Source: Litorimonas sp963972195 (GTDB lineage Bacteria > Pseudomonadota > Alphaproteobacteria > Caulobacterales > Maricaulaceae). From it: a stretch of 64,000 bases of DNA. The notes under the pieces were generated by a model that was given only the letters and a program-made list of their open reading frames with translations, did no database searches and was not told the DNA's origin. The DNA is taken from positions 36,068 to 100,067 of the forward strand of contig CAXATH010000011.1 in NCBI GenBank assembly GCA_963972195.1, given 5' to 3'. Positions 1 through 9,344 of this stretch are shown in pieces (the first letter of the stretch is position 1; each line of letters opens with the position of its first letter). The position numbers and the translations under genes are program-made.

Positions 1-813
1 AAGTCTTTACTGGTTGAAACTCTTGGCACCGTCTTAGGCCTATCGGAGAAACGGGTTCAATTTACACCTGACCTTATGCCGGCAGATATCCTTGGCGCCG
101 AAGTCTTGGAAGAATCCGAAAGCGGTAAACGGGCGTTTCGTTTCATCAAGGGGCCAGTGTTCAGCCAGCTTTTAATGGCGGATGAGATCAACCGCGCCTC
201 CCCGCGTACCCAGTCCGCCTTGCTCCAGGCCATGCAGGAAAAGATTGTGACGATTGCCGGGGCGAAACATGTTCTGCCCAAGCCATTTCACGTTCTGGCA
301 ACCCAGAACCCGATTGAGCAGGAAGGCACGTACCCTCTCCCCGAAGCCCAGCTTGACCGCTTCCTCCTGCAAATTGATGTCAATTTCCCGACTTTGGATA
401 CGGAGCGCTCTATTCTGCTCGCGACGACCGGAGCAAAATCAGCCAAAGCATCGAAAGCTATGATGTCTAAAGACCTCATCGCGATGCAAACTCTGGTGCG
501 AAACCTCCCGGTTGGAGAAAAAGTGGTAAACGCTATTTTGACGCTCACCCGGAACGCACGGCCAGATCAGACTGAATTGCAAAGTGTTCAGACAGATGTG
601 TCCTGGGGACCAGGTCCCCGAGCTGGTCAGGCGCTGATGCTGGCGACGCGCGCTAAGGCTCTACTTGATGGACGTCTTTCTCCGAGTATCGATGATGTGC
701 TGGAGTTGGCAGGTCCGGTGTTGAGACACCGCATGGCGCTGACTTTCGCCGCAAGGGCCAGCGGGACTAAGATTGACCATGTCATTGATCAGTTAAAAGA
801 CAGCCTGCGCTAG
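1..813 (+). CDS. MoxR-family AAA+ ATPase (5' truncated by window edge)
   Basis: AAA+ ATPase of the MoxR group, chaperone-like ATPases that work with DUF58 and vWA proteins at the membrane. The reading frame is open from base 1. The first visible residues, KSLLVETLG, look like the end of a Walker A motif, so the N-terminus lies outside the window. The Walker B region ADEINRASP is at visible residues 60-68, and the sensor-1 stretch ATQNPIEQEGTYPLPEAQ follows at about 100-117. The C-terminal lid domain is complete and ends in a TAG at 811. The DUF58 gene starts 2 bases downstream, so this is the first visible gene of a four-gene operon. Family assignment is firm; the substrate is unknown. Confidence 0.93.
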   Translation, partial: KSLLVETLGTVLGLSEKRVQFTPDLMPADILGAEVLEESESGKRAFRFIKGPVFSQLLMADEINRASPRTQSALLQAMQEKIVTIAGAKHVLPKPFHVLATQNPIEQEGTYPLPEAQLDRFLLQIDVNFPTLDTERSILLATTGAKSAKASKAMMSKDLIAMQTLVRNLPVGEKVVNAILTLTRNARPDQTELQSVQTDVSWGPGPRAGQALMLATRAKALLDGRLSPSIDDVLELAGPVLRHRMALTFAARASGTKIDHVIDQLKDSLR

Positions 814-815
814 GA

Positions 816-1718
816 ATGCATCAGAGGACGCTAAATAATAAGGCCGCTTTGCGTCTTAAGGCGCGGACTCTGGCCTCTAATTACCCAACCCTTCTCGCCG
901 AGGCGGAACGTGTGGCGGCAATTATGGCCTCCGGTCTTCATGGACGGCGAAAGGCCGGACAGGGCGAGACTTTCTGGCAATATAGGCCATATGACTCCTC
1001 TGACGCGGCCAACCGGATTGATTGGCGCCGGTCAGCCCGTGGGGACTCCTTATTTGTTCGCGACAATGAATGGGAAGCTGCCCATACGATTTATTTCTGG
1101 CAGGACAAAGATGCCGGGATGGATTGGGCCTCCCACAAAAGCCTTCCGCTTAAAAGCGAGCGCGCGGCTGTTCTGTCACTGGCGATAAGTCACCTTTTAA
1201 TGCAGGCCGGCGAACGCTGCGCGATTTTGGGCTCTGAGCATCGGTCTCGGACGGGGCGCAAAGGTTTGGACCGCTTATTTGAAGACTTTATCACGACTCC
1301 CGGCACGCATTCAGATTTCAAAAGCGATATGCGGCCCCATTCCAAAGTCGTTATCGCGTCTGACTTTCTTGGGCCGATAGAGACCTGGACAGAAGAACTG
1401 GCCAAGGTTGCCGAACGTCCCACCCAAGGCATAATGCTCCATATTGTGGACCCGGCCGAAGAGGCTTTTCCCTATAAGGGTCGGCTTCAACTCAAAATGC
1501 CGGGATTGGAAACAGTCAAATCCTTAATTGTTGGGCGTGCAGAAACAGCGCAACAGGCTTATCAGACCCGGTTTGAACGCCATAAGTCAGATATTGACGC
1601 TCTAGCCCGCCGTCTGGGGTGGCAAGTCATTCGTCATCACACAAATGAACCGGCTACCACTGCCTTAAACCGCCTATATGGGTTACTATCCGGCCAGCCA
1701 GCGGATTACCGGTCATGA
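816..1718 (+). CDS. DUF58 domain-containing protein
   Basis: 300-aa protein with the DUF58 signature at about residues 48-80 (GETFWQYRPYDSSDAANRID, then WRRSARGD). DUF58 proteins are usual partners of MoxR ATPases; their second half is vWA-like. No membrane segment is evident, so it is probably a cytoplasmic or peripheral partner. ATG at 816 sits just after the MoxR stop, with AGGA immediately upstream. Its last codons overlap the next start (ATGA at 1715-1718), which indicates translational coupling. Role inferred from family: ATPase-dependent assembly or regulation of envelope proteins. Confidence 0.9.
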   Translation: MHQRTLNNKAALRLKARTLASNYPTLLAEAERVAAIMASGLHGRRKAGQGETFWQYRPYDSSDAANRIDWRRSARGDSLFVRDNEWEAAHTIYFWQDKDAGMDWASHKSLPLKSERAAVLSLAISHLLMQAGERCAILGSEHRSRTGRKGLDRLFEDFITTPGTHSDFKSDMRPHSKVVIASDFLGPIETWTEELAKVAERPTQGIMLHIVDPAEEAFPYKGRLQLKMPGLETVKSLIVGRAETAQQAYQTRFERHKSDIDALARRLGWQVIRHHTNEPATTALNRLYGLLSGQPADYRS

Positions 1719-4522
1719 GCGGCCTGACGTTCCTTGCGCCTTTGGCTTTATTGGGCCTACTCGCCTTGCCGTTGGTCTGGTGGATCTTGCGGATTGCGCC
1801 GCCCAAACCAAAAACGCAAAGCTTTCCCCCAATGCGTCTTTTCGCAGATATTCAGACCGAAGAAGAAACACCGGCCAAAACACCTTTCTGGCTCTTGCTT
1901 TTCAGGCTTTTGATGATTGCGCTTATCACTTTAGCCTTAGCCGGACCGATTTTTAAAAAATCTGCGGTTGAGACCCAGCGACCCCTCCTCTTGATGATCG
2001 ACAATAGCTGGCTTTCGGCCCCCTTCTGGTCGGAAATTCTCAATGAAGCAGAAGCTCAGGTCAAAAAAGCCCGCCGGGAAAATGTAAACGTCGCTTTGGT
2101 TTTGACAAATGACAGAGAACAAACGCCTGTATTTGAGCCGGCTCAATCGGCTCTGGAGAGGATTGAGACGCTACAGCCAGAGGCGTGGATTGAAGACTTT
2201 GGCGCGTTAGAAAATACGCTAAGCTCACTGAATTTAAATGATAAAGTTGGAACATTTCTTTCTCCCGGCCTCTCGCGGTCGGGTCAGGCGTTGCCGGAGC
2301 AAACATTGAGCGCTCTCTCGGATCTAAACGTGTACGTTCCCGTCGGCGTCACAGAGATTGCCCTGCCGACTTTCACTCGCGAAGTCCCCAATGGGTTTGA
2401 GAGCGGATGGATACGTCCGGTTTCAGGGCCCATCCCAATCGATTTAACGGTGCAGGCCATGAGTAATGATAACGCCGTATTGGCCAGATCTGATTTGCAA
2501 TTTGCGCCCGGAGAAAGCCAAGGGACAGCCAGATTTGAGTTACCGGCGCAGTTACGCAATCGTGTGACGCATATTCAGCTTTCGGATGCCAAATCCGCTG
2601 GCTCTGTTAAACTGCTTGATGACAGCTGGGGCCGACCGCTCATTGGCGTTCTGAGCAGCAGCGGGGATACGGCGAGTCCACTCTTATCCGAACCTTTTTA
2701 TGCCAGAACCGCCCTTGAGCCTTACGCTGATATCTATGACGGTGACTTGGAGGCTCTCCTGGCCGTTAATCCTAGCGTAATTGTAATGCCTGACAGCCAG
2801 AGAACCAGCGACGAAAGGCTAGAGGATTATGTCGAAACCGGAGGTGTTCTCATACGGTTTGCCGGCCCGAAGCTTGCCAAGCGCATGGACAGCCTTGTGC
2901 CGGTTCAACTGCGGGGCGGCGGCCGCTCTATAGGCGGGGCCTTGAGCTGGGAGACTCCGCAAACGCTCGCGCCCTTTGAAACGGACAGTCCGTTTTTTGG
3001 CTTGGAAATCTCTGATGAAGTCACAATTTCACAGCAAGTTATGGCCGAGCCGGGAATCGAAACAGATACAAGAAGCTGGGCGCGTCTGGAAGACGGCTCT
3101 CCGATCGTCACGGCGGCGCCAAGAGGGGAAGGCTTAATCGTCTTATTCCACGTTACGGCCGGGCCGGAATGGTCGAACCTCGCCTTGAGCGGGCTTTATG
3201 TCGATATGCTGCGCCGCATCCTACCGCTGGCCAAGAACAAGGCCCAGCCGTCGGAGGAAACCGAAGGTGGAGAGTGGGTCGCTAACACAGTTCTGAACGG
3301 GTTTGGCCGGTTTGAATCCCCGGAAGCCAGCGTTACCACATTATCAGACGTGCAATTCGAAACCGCGAAAGCAACGCGGCAAACACCCCCCGGTTTTTAT
3401 AGCCAGGGCACACGCCGCCGGGCCTTGCAGACAGTACAGTACGTGGAAAACATCAGGGCTCTTCCCCTGCCCTCTGGTGCGAACCGTAAACAATATGGTA
3501 GCACCAAACTACAAAGCCTAGCCGGAATAGGGCTGGCTATTGGCCTGATTGGATTGGCGTTAGACGCCCTTTTCGCATTATTCATGTCTGGCCGCCGCCC
3601 CGTATTTTTCAGGCGCTCCCCGCATATGGCGACGATACTCGCCCTCGGCATAATCGGAATGATTCCGGCATCTGACGTGTTTGCTCAAACAACTACCGAC
3701 TCTGAGATTAGCTCAAAAGTCAGCACCGCCGCGACAGGACTCCATTTTGGTTATATCGAAACCGGTAATGGACGTGTTGACAGTTTGACAGAGACCGGAC
3801 TTCAAAGTCTGGGCAAACAATTACGGGTTCGTACCACTATTGACGTTGAAGGCGTTGATGGTGTCAATCCGGCTGTTGACGCCCTCGCGCTCTACCCCTT
3901 TCTTTACTGGGCCGTTTCCCGCGACTCCCAGCCGCCCTCTGACGAGGCCGTCACCGCCTTGAATGCGTATATGGAAAGCGGCGGCACAATCATCTTCGAT
4001 ACAAGAGACTCCGCAGATAGCGCAGTGACAGGTAATGCCGCCAATCCTGGATTAACAAACATCACCCAATCCCTTGACATCCCTAGACTTATTCCGGTTC
4101 CGAATGATCACGTACTAACTAAGGCCTTTTATCTGCTTCAATCTTTTCCGGGCCGATATGCCAATGGGCAGGTCTGGGTCGATGCCGCGAGTAACGCAGC
4201 AGGCCGGGACGGTATCAGCCCCGTTATTATTGGCGGACATGATTGGGCCGCCGCCTGGGCGCTTGATGATGACAACCGGCCGATCATAGAACTGGACGAA
4301 ACCCTCCCAAGGCAACGTGAATTTGCCGCGCGGTTTGGCGTCAATCTGGCTATGTACACCCTCGCCGGAAATTACAAAGCCGATCAGGTTCATTCTGCCA
4401 TATTGGTGGAACGACTCGGCAATGAACGTGCAAGGGATATAGGGTTAGATACTTTAGAACAGGAAAATAACGATCCACAAAATGGCCCGACGCGAGTAAT
4501 CATAGGAGACGAGAATGAGTGA
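1715..4522 (+). CDS. BatA-like membrane protein with C-terminal DUF4159 domain
   Basis: 935-aa inner-membrane protein. The N-terminus matches the BatA/aerotolerance-regulator N-terminal domain with two hydrophobic segments (about residues 5-25 and 58-78). A vWA-like region follows in which the expected DxSxS metal site reads DNSWL, so it is degenerate. Two more hydrophobic segments lie near residues 605-630 and 643-662. The C-terminal 230 residues look like DUF4159, with HFGYIETGNGRVDSLTETG and ESGGTIIFDTRDS. It overlaps the preceding gene by 4 bases and the following one by 8, so it is part of the same operon. Probably a scaffold in the MoxR/DUF58 complex (inference). Confidence 0.85.
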   Translation: MSGLTFLAPLALLGLLALPLVWWILRIAPPKPKTQSFPPMRLFADIQTEEETPAKTPFWLLLFRLLMIALITLALAGPIFKKSAVETQRPLLLMIDNSWLSAPFWSEILNEAEAQVKKARRENVNVALVLTNDREQTPVFEPAQSALERIETLQPEAWIEDFGALENTLSSLNLNDKVGTFLSPGLSRSGQALPEQTLSALSDLNVYVPVGVTEIALPTFTREVPNGFESGWIRPVSGPIPIDLTVQAMSNDNAVLARSDLQFAPGESQGTARFELPAQLRNRVTHIQLSDAKSAGSVKLLDDSWGRPLIGVLSSSGDTASPLLSEPFYARTALEPYADIYDGDLEALLAVNPSVIVMPDSQRTSDERLEDYVETGGVLIRFAGPKLAKRMDSLVPVQLRGGGRSIGGALSWETPQTLAPFETDSPFFGLEISDEVTISQQVMAEPGIETDTRSWARLEDGSPIVTAAPRGEGLIVLFHVTAGPEWSNLALSGLYVDMLRRILPLAKNKAQPSEETEGGEWVANTVLNGFGRFESPEASVTTLSDVQFETAKATRQTPPGFYSQGTRRRALQTVQYVENIRALPLPSGANRKQYGSTKLQSLAGIGLAIGLIGLALDALFALFMSGRRPVFFRRSPHMATILALGIIGMIPASDVFAQTTTDSEISSKVSTAATGLHFGYIETGNGRVDSLTETGLQSLGKQLRVRTTIDVEGVDGVNPAVDALALYPFLYWAVSRDSQPPSDEAVTALNAYMESGGTIIFDTRDSADSAVTGNAANPGLTNITQSLDIPRLIPVPNDHVLTKAFYLLQSFPGRYANGQVWVDAASNAAGRDGISPVIIGGHDWAAAWALDDDNRPIIELDETLPRQREFAARFGVNLAMYTLAGNYKADQVHSAILVERLGNERARDIGLDTLEQENNDPQNGPTRVIIGDENE

Positions 4523-6608
4523 TCTTCTTTCCGCCCTCGCCTTTGATCCTCTCCTGCCCGTCTGGCTCATCATCGTGTTGGGCGCGGCCATATTCGTGGC
4601 GGCATTACTGACAGCGACCTCAGGATTGAAAAGCTACTTTTGGCGACTGACCGCAGGTTTATTTTTGTTGTTAGCGGTTTTGAACCCGCAGCAGGTTGAT
4701 GAAGATAGAGAGCCCCTTCCGGATTCGGTTATTGTCTTGAATGATATTTCGCAATCCATGACTGTTGGCGATCGTCCGCAAGCCCGCCGGGCTATTCTAG
4801 GCGGTTTGAAAGAGAGTTTGGAGCAAGACCAAAGTCTGGAGTTCATACAGGTTGATGTGAATGGTTCAGAAAGTGGCACCAAGTTCAGCGCCCCCCTTGT
4901 CGAGGCTTTGGGGACGGCGGGCAGTAACCGTATTGCGGGTGTTATCGCGCTGACGGATGGACAAGTGCATGACAATATGGACACTTTGGAATCTGTCGTT
5001 CCCGAAAATGTTCCCTTCCACGCCCTCGTCATTGGAGACCCCGAAGCACGCGATCGACGCATTCGGGCTTTGACGGCCCCGCGCTTCGGCCTTGTCGGAG
5101 AAATCGCCGAGTTTGAGTTACAGGTCGATGACCCCGGTCATGAAGGTGAACGCGCTCTCATAGAAGTCAAATTGAACGGAGTTCCTAAAGCTCGCTTTCC
5201 AATCACAATCGGCAACTCTCTCTCCATCCCCTTGGAGATTGAACGTCGAGGCTCGAACACTGTCGAAATGAATGTCGTTGCTGCTGAGAATGAGCTTACC
5301 CTGAACAATAATGTATTTGTCAGCGAAATTTCGGGTATTCGCGACCGGCTGCGAGTGCTGCTAATTACCGGTGAGCCGCATAATGGGGGACGAGCTTGGC
5401 GAAACCTTTTAAAGAGCGACCCCGCCATTGACCTAGTCCACTTTACAATTCTGACGATGCCGCGCGTTAATGCGACCAATGCCCGCGAAAGCGAGTTGTC
5501 ACTGATACAGTTCCCGACCCGCCAATTATTCGAAGAAAAACTGGACGAATTTGATCTGATAATCTTTGACCATTACCGGCGGCGCTCTACGAGTGGCAGA
5601 GTCGGCGGCACGATGTCGATTATACGGCCAAGCTATTTCAGCAACATCGTTGAATATGTCGAAGACGGCGGAGCGTTACTCCTCGGCACTGGGCCGGCCT
5701 TTGCCAGTCAGGATAGCTTATTCCGTTCTCCCCTCGCCTCAATCCTCCCTACCCGGCCCACAGGTCAAGTCACTCAGGAAACGTTTCGGCCCTCGTTAAA
5801 CAATAAGGGACGTAGACACCCCATTACATCGTCATTCAAGGGGCAAGAAGAAGCCAATTGGGGGCGCTGGTTCCGCCTTATAGATAATACGCCCATTAGC
5901 GGCGATGTCCTGATGGAAGGCGCGAACGGCGCCCCGCTCTTCGTTATCGACAAAATCGGTCAGGGCCGCGTTGCTATGCTGATGTCGGATCAGTCCTGGT
6001 TATGGTCAAAGGGGTATGACGGCGGAGGGCCTTACCGCGAAATGTTCAGGAGGACCGCGCATTGGCTCATGGGAGAGCCCGATCTGGAAGCAGAAACTTT
6101 ACGGGCGTCGGCCGAAGGTCAAGATATCACAATCGAACGCCGCAGTCTTGAAGACATATCTACGCCCGTCACTGTGCTGACGCCGTCGGGAACCGAGCGA
6201 AGTGTTTCGCTTTCGCAAGTTTCCGAAGGTTTATTCAGAGGAAAACTACCGACGGAAGGGTTTGGCGCTTATCGCTTTCAACAAGGCGATGTTAGCACAA
6301 TTACGGCTATTGGCGCTCTTAACCCCAAAGAATACTCCGAACTCTTTCCAACGACCGAGGTTCTTTCGCCTTTGGTTGAGAAGACCGATGGATTTATTGA
6401 GGGTGTTGGATTGGGAAATGAGACTTTACCGCAAATACGGCGCGTCGGCCTTTCTGCAGACGCCTCCGGTGAACGCTGGATGGGTCTGCGTTCCTATAAA
6501 GATTACACCGTCACCCGAAGCCAGCGACAACCTCTCGTGCCCCCGCTCCTTTTCTTTGCGTTATTCTTCTTAAGCCTTGCCGTCGCTTGGTGGCGAGAGG
6601 GCCTGTAA
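4515..6608 (+). CDS. vWA/GATase-1-like membrane protein of the MoxR cluster
   Basis: 697-aa membrane protein. Two N-terminal hydrophobic helices (about residues 16-36 and 43-60) precede a vWA-like domain with an apparent MIDAS motif: DISQS near residue 77 and LTDGQ near 145. The middle has a class-I glutamine-amidotransferase-like fold without an obvious catalytic Cys (VEYVEDGGALLLGTGPAF). A last helix lies just before the C-terminus. ATG at 4515 has a good ribosome site (AGGAGACGAGA). It is the last gene of the MoxR operon; about 100 bases follow before the next gene. Unlike its upstream neighbour it keeps a plausible metal site. Confidence 0.83.
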   Translation: MSDLLSALAFDPLLPVWLIIVLGAAIFVAALLTATSGLKSYFWRLTAGLFLLLAVLNPQQVDEDREPLPDSVIVLNDISQSMTVGDRPQARRAILGGLKESLEQDQSLEFIQVDVNGSESGTKFSAPLVEALGTAGSNRIAGVIALTDGQVHDNMDTLESVVPENVPFHALVIGDPEARDRRIRALTAPRFGLVGEIAEFELQVDDPGHEGERALIEVKLNGVPKARFPITIGNSLSIPLEIERRGSNTVEMNVVAAENELTLNNNVFVSEISGIRDRLRVLLITGEPHNGGRAWRNLLKSDPAIDLVHFTILTMPRVNATNARESELSLIQFPTRQLFEEKLDEFDLIIFDHYRRRSTSGRVGGTMSIIRPSYFSNIVEYVEDGGALLLGTGPAFASQDSLFRSPLASILPTRPTGQVTQETFRPSLNNKGRRHPITSSFKGQEEANWGRWFRLIDNTPISGDVLMEGANGAPLFVIDKIGQGRVAMLMSDQSWLWSKGYDGGGPYREMFRRTAHWLMGEPDLEAETLRASAEGQDITIERRSLEDISTPVTVLTPSGTERSVSLSQVSEGLFRGKLPTEGFGAYRFQQGDVSTITAIGALNPKEYSELFPTTEVLSPLVEKTDGFIEGVGLGNETLPQIRRVGLSADASGERWMGLRSYKDYTVTRSQRQPLVPPLLFFALFFLSLAVAWWREGL

Positions 6609-6708
6609 AGTGACTTAAAATCGAAAAGGGTGTGACCGCAGGGGTGCATTAAGTCTTTCTTTGTGTTGTGTTAGTAAAGCGATATTGCGAAGTCAGAGGG
6701 GACGTCTC

Positions 6709-7170
6709 ATGCTAAAAAAAATCGGAAGTCTAGCCATTCTGACATTGTTCTCCACGTCGTTATGCGGGTGTTTAGCGGCTAAGGTCACAGGAAAAGCTGC
6801 GGCGCTCCCTTTTCAGGCCGTCGGCAAAACAGCGGAAATCGGCGGCAAAACAGTTTATGGTACGGGAAAATTGGCGGGTCAGGCAGTCTATGGCACTGGT
6901 AAAATGGCTTACGGCACCGGAAGGTTTGTTGGGAAATCTACTCTCGCGACAGGAAGGGGTGTGTATTACGTAGGTTCGATCCCTGTTAAAATCACCGATC
7001 AGGCTCTGGATACGACCGCCCAAGTTTTAACAATCACAACTCAAGCCATTGATATGTCAGGCCAAGTCTATATCACGTCCCGGCAAATTCAGTCTTATCA
7101 ACTTGATAGAGAGCTCGAAACGCTTCGGGGCGCAAGCAACGTTCTGAGTGTTTTAGTGGACGTTTTTTAA
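6709..7170 (+). CDS. Small lipoprotein with YGTGK-type repeats
   Basis: 153-aa hypothetical lipoprotein. I chose the ATG at 6709 over an upstream TTG in the same frame because AGAGGGGAC lies just before it and because a clean lipoprotein signal starts there (MLKKIGSLAILTLFSTSLCGC, lipobox ending at Cys 21). The next 60 residues are a degenerate repeat rich in Gly, Lys and Thr (TVYGTGKLAGQ, AVYGTGKMA, YGTGRFVGK). The C-terminal third is hydrophilic. No family recognised. A membrane-anchored envelope protein is inferred from the signal. Confidence 0.75.
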   Translation: MLKKIGSLAILTLFSTSLCGCLAAKVTGKAAALPFQAVGKTAEIGGKTVYGTGKLAGQAVYGTGKMAYGTGRFVGKSTLATGRGVYYVGSIPVKITDQALDTTAQVLTITTQAIDMSGQVYITSRQIQSYQLDRELETLRGASNVLSVLVDVF

Positions 7171-7250
7171 TCTTTGAGCCTTTAGCTACGTTGCCTAGTA
7201 CATTGAAAATCACGCAGATTCATGTTATATACTTACAAAAGGAGTATATT

Positions 7251-7877
7251 ATGAAACAGTCAATTAAATTAGGTGCCCTTTCAATTATCGCCGCGTCTAT
7301 CGGTTTCGCAGTGCCCCTTACAGCTAGTGCGGGCGGTACCGGATATGAGAGCAATCTCTCTACTGTCTTAGCGACGCCTGTCTCTGTAAATGTTAAACTC
7401 AGTGACGAACTTGCTTTTCGCGCGAATAACTTACCCAAAAAGCTGAGTGATCGGGGTTCGGCCAGAAGCCTGAATGACGGTTTTTCCGGCAATGGTTTTT
7501 ATGGTGAGGATTCACTTGAGGAATTACGTCAGGACTTAGTTGAAGACATTACGAAACGTCTTCAAAAAGAAGGTTTTGAAGTTGCAGAAAACGCCCCCGC
7601 GACGCTTGTTTTGACAATCGAAAACGTGAAAAACAATCGCCCTACATTCGAACAGCTTTCACGTGAACCAAGCTTGTCATATCAGAGCTACGGAATTGGT
7701 GGGGCCGAGCTCTCAGGCGAGTTACTTGACGCCAATGGCACTTCCTTGGGAACCATGGATTATCGCTGGTACGATTCTTTTATCCAGAACGCCAATTACG
7801 CGAGCGGAACATGGACCGATACGCAGCGCGCATTTGACCGTTTTTCTCGCAAAGTCGCCAAGGATTTGGTGGGATAA
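7251..7877 (+). CDS. Secreted hypothetical protein
   Basis: 208-aa protein. The start at 7251 was chosen because AAAAGGAG (7237-7244) is ideally spaced and because it opens a classical Sec signal peptide (MKQSIKLGALSIIAASIGFA, cleavage probably after TASA). The mature part has a region with alternating hydrophobic strands (ATLVLTIENVKNNRPTF, GGAELSGELLDANGTSLG) resembling small periplasmic beta-rich proteins. I recognise no family. It follows the YGTGK lipoprotein by 80 bases in the same direction, but the strong separate ribosome site does not show whether they are co-transcribed. Confidence 0.75.
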   Translation: MKQSIKLGALSIIAASIGFAVPLTASAGGTGYESNLSTVLATPVSVNVKLSDELAFRANNLPKKLSDRGSARSLNDGFSGNGFYGEDSLEELRQDLVEDITKRLQKEGFEVAENAPATLVLTIENVKNNRPTFEQLSREPSLSYQSYGIGGAELSGELLDANGTSLGTMDYRWYDSFIQNANYASGTWTDTQRAFDRFSRKVAKDLVG

Positions 7878-7894
7878 ACTTCGATAGACCTAAA

Positions 7895-8524
7895 TTAGGG
7901 AACCCCGATATATTTATGTGTTTGAACACTTAAACGCCAAGTCGGGTTTTCCAGACAATATTTAAAGGCGGCTTCAGAGTGAGCCGCCTGATTTTTATCA
8001 TCCAGCGGCTGAAGACTGAACACTCCGAAATCCAGGCCTGAGAAATCCTCAGGTCTGTTTTCTTTTTGGGGATAGACGAGTTTCAATTCGTGACCGGTGA
8101 CTTGAACCAATGAAGCATCGGCTTTGGGACTGACGCAAATCCAGTCTATACCTGACGGTAATGGAAGCGTCCCATTGGTTTCAATCGCAATTTTGAAATC
8201 TCTTTTGTGGAACGCTTTGATGAGGTCTGTATCCAACTGGAGAGCGGGTTCGCCCCCAGTGCAAACCACCCACTTTTGGCCTGATTCGGGCCAAAATTCA
8301 TCGACGTGCGCCGCAAGCTCATCTGCAGACTTAAACTTTCCGCCGCCCGGGCCATTCGTGCCAACAAAATCAGTGTCGCAGAACTGGCAAACAGCTTTCG
8401 CCCGGTCTCGTTCCAAGCCCGACCACAAATTACAACCCGCAAAGCGTAAAAAGACAGCCGTTATTCCGGCCTGAGCCCCCTCGCCTTGCACTGTTAGATA
8501 ACATTCTTTGACGGCGTAACTCAT
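7895..8524 (-). CDS. queE: 7-carboxy-7-deazaguanine synthase
   Basis: Radical-SAM enzyme converting 6-carboxytetrahydropterin to 7-carboxy-7-deazaguanine on the queuosine/preQ0 pathway. With the start at 8524 the protein is 209 aa and the cluster cysteines are C31, C46 and C49, the C-x14-C-x2-C arrangement characteristic of many QueE proteins rather than CxxxCxxC. VQGEGAQAG near the N-terminus and VCTGGEPALQ in the middle are also family-typical. I preferred the ATG at 8524 to one at 8545 because it overlaps the queC stop as ATGA. Cytoplasmic; operon with queC. Confidence 0.95.
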   Translation of the reverse strand: MSYAVKECYLTVQGEGAQAGITAVFLRFAGCNLWSGLERDRAKAVCQFCDTDFVGTNGPGGGKFKSADELAAHVDEFWPESGQKWVVCTGGEPALQLDTDLIKAFHKRDFKIAIETNGTLPLPSGIDWICVSPKADASLVQVTGHELKLVYPQKENRPEDFSGLDFGVFSLQPLDDKNQAAHSEAAFKYCLENPTWRLSVQTHKYIGVP

Positions 8525-9237
8525 CCGGCTTGATACCCTTCCCAACCGGCGGCTCGGAGCTCACAAGCTGGGCAATCGCCGCAGCCATACCCCCAAGCAT
8601 TCAGGGTCTCGTGATCGCCTTTATAGCAGCTGTGGGTCTCGCGGTTTACGACGTCCACCAAGGCCTTGCCTCCTAGCTTTTCGCACAGCTCCCACGCACC
8701 CGTTTTGGATAAAAACATTAAAGGGGTTTCAAGTGACATCGGTTTGGCCAACCCCAAAGCGAGAGCCTTCATTTGAGCCTCTAAGGTCTCTTTGCGACAA
8801 TCCGGATATCCGGAAAAATCAGCCTCGCACATCCCGCCGATCAGGGTCGTTATGCCTCGACGATAAGCGAGCGCGCCGGCGAAAGTCAAAAAGATCAGAT
8901 TGCGTCCAGGCACAAATGTATTGGGGAGTCCGTCCTCGTTCATTTCAATAGCCACGTCTCTGGTCAAAGCCGTCTCGCTCATTTGTCCCAGAACCGATAG
9001 ATCAAGAATATGATCTTCTCCTAAGCGAGACAGCCAGTCTCTGTTCAGAGCGGGGATCATATCACGGATGGTTTCGCGGCAATTCATTTCCACATCATGG
9101 CGTTGGCCATAATGAAACCCGACGGTCTCAACATGATTAAATCTGTCTAGCGCCCACGCCAAACATGTGGCTGAATCTTGGCCACCTGAAAAAAGCAATA
9201 AGGCTTTCTCTGACGTTGGTTGATTTGAATAAGTCAT
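8521..9237 (-). CDS. queC: 7-cyano-7-deazaguanine synthase
   Basis: ATP-dependent PP-loop enzyme that turns the QueE product into preQ0. The 238-aa protein has the PP-loop SGGQDS at residues 17-22 and the C-terminal zinc site C204, C219, C222, C225 (in GYGCGDCPACE). AAGGGG sits 8 bases before the ATG. It is the first gene of a two-gene minus-strand operon and overlaps queE by four bases. No preQ1 riboswitch was seen in the 107 bases upstream. The remaining queuosine genes are not in this window. Confidence 0.96.
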   Translation of the reverse strand: MTYSNQPTSEKALLLFSGGQDSATCLAWALDRFNHVETVGFHYGQRHDVEMNCRETIRDMIPALNRDWLSRLGEDHILDLSVLGQMSETALTRDVAIEMNEDGLPNTFVPGRNLIFLTFAGALAYRRGITTLIGGMCEADFSGYPDCRKETLEAQMKALALGLAKPMSLETPLMFLSKTGAWELCEKLGGKALVDVVNRETHSCYKGDHETLNAWGYGCGDCPACELRAAGWEGYQAG

Positions 9238-9344
9238 AATTTGCGCCCCTTAACCAGTTTGCGGTTTAGTTTCCAGTCAAACCGGCAGATACGATGGCAC
9301 ATAAACTGCATGCCCCACGTTCAAACCTAGCTTGAACAGGACAT

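Noticed and set aside
8521..9344. preQ1 riboswitch upstream of queC
   Set aside because: No preQ1-I or preQ1-II consensus could be found in the leader.
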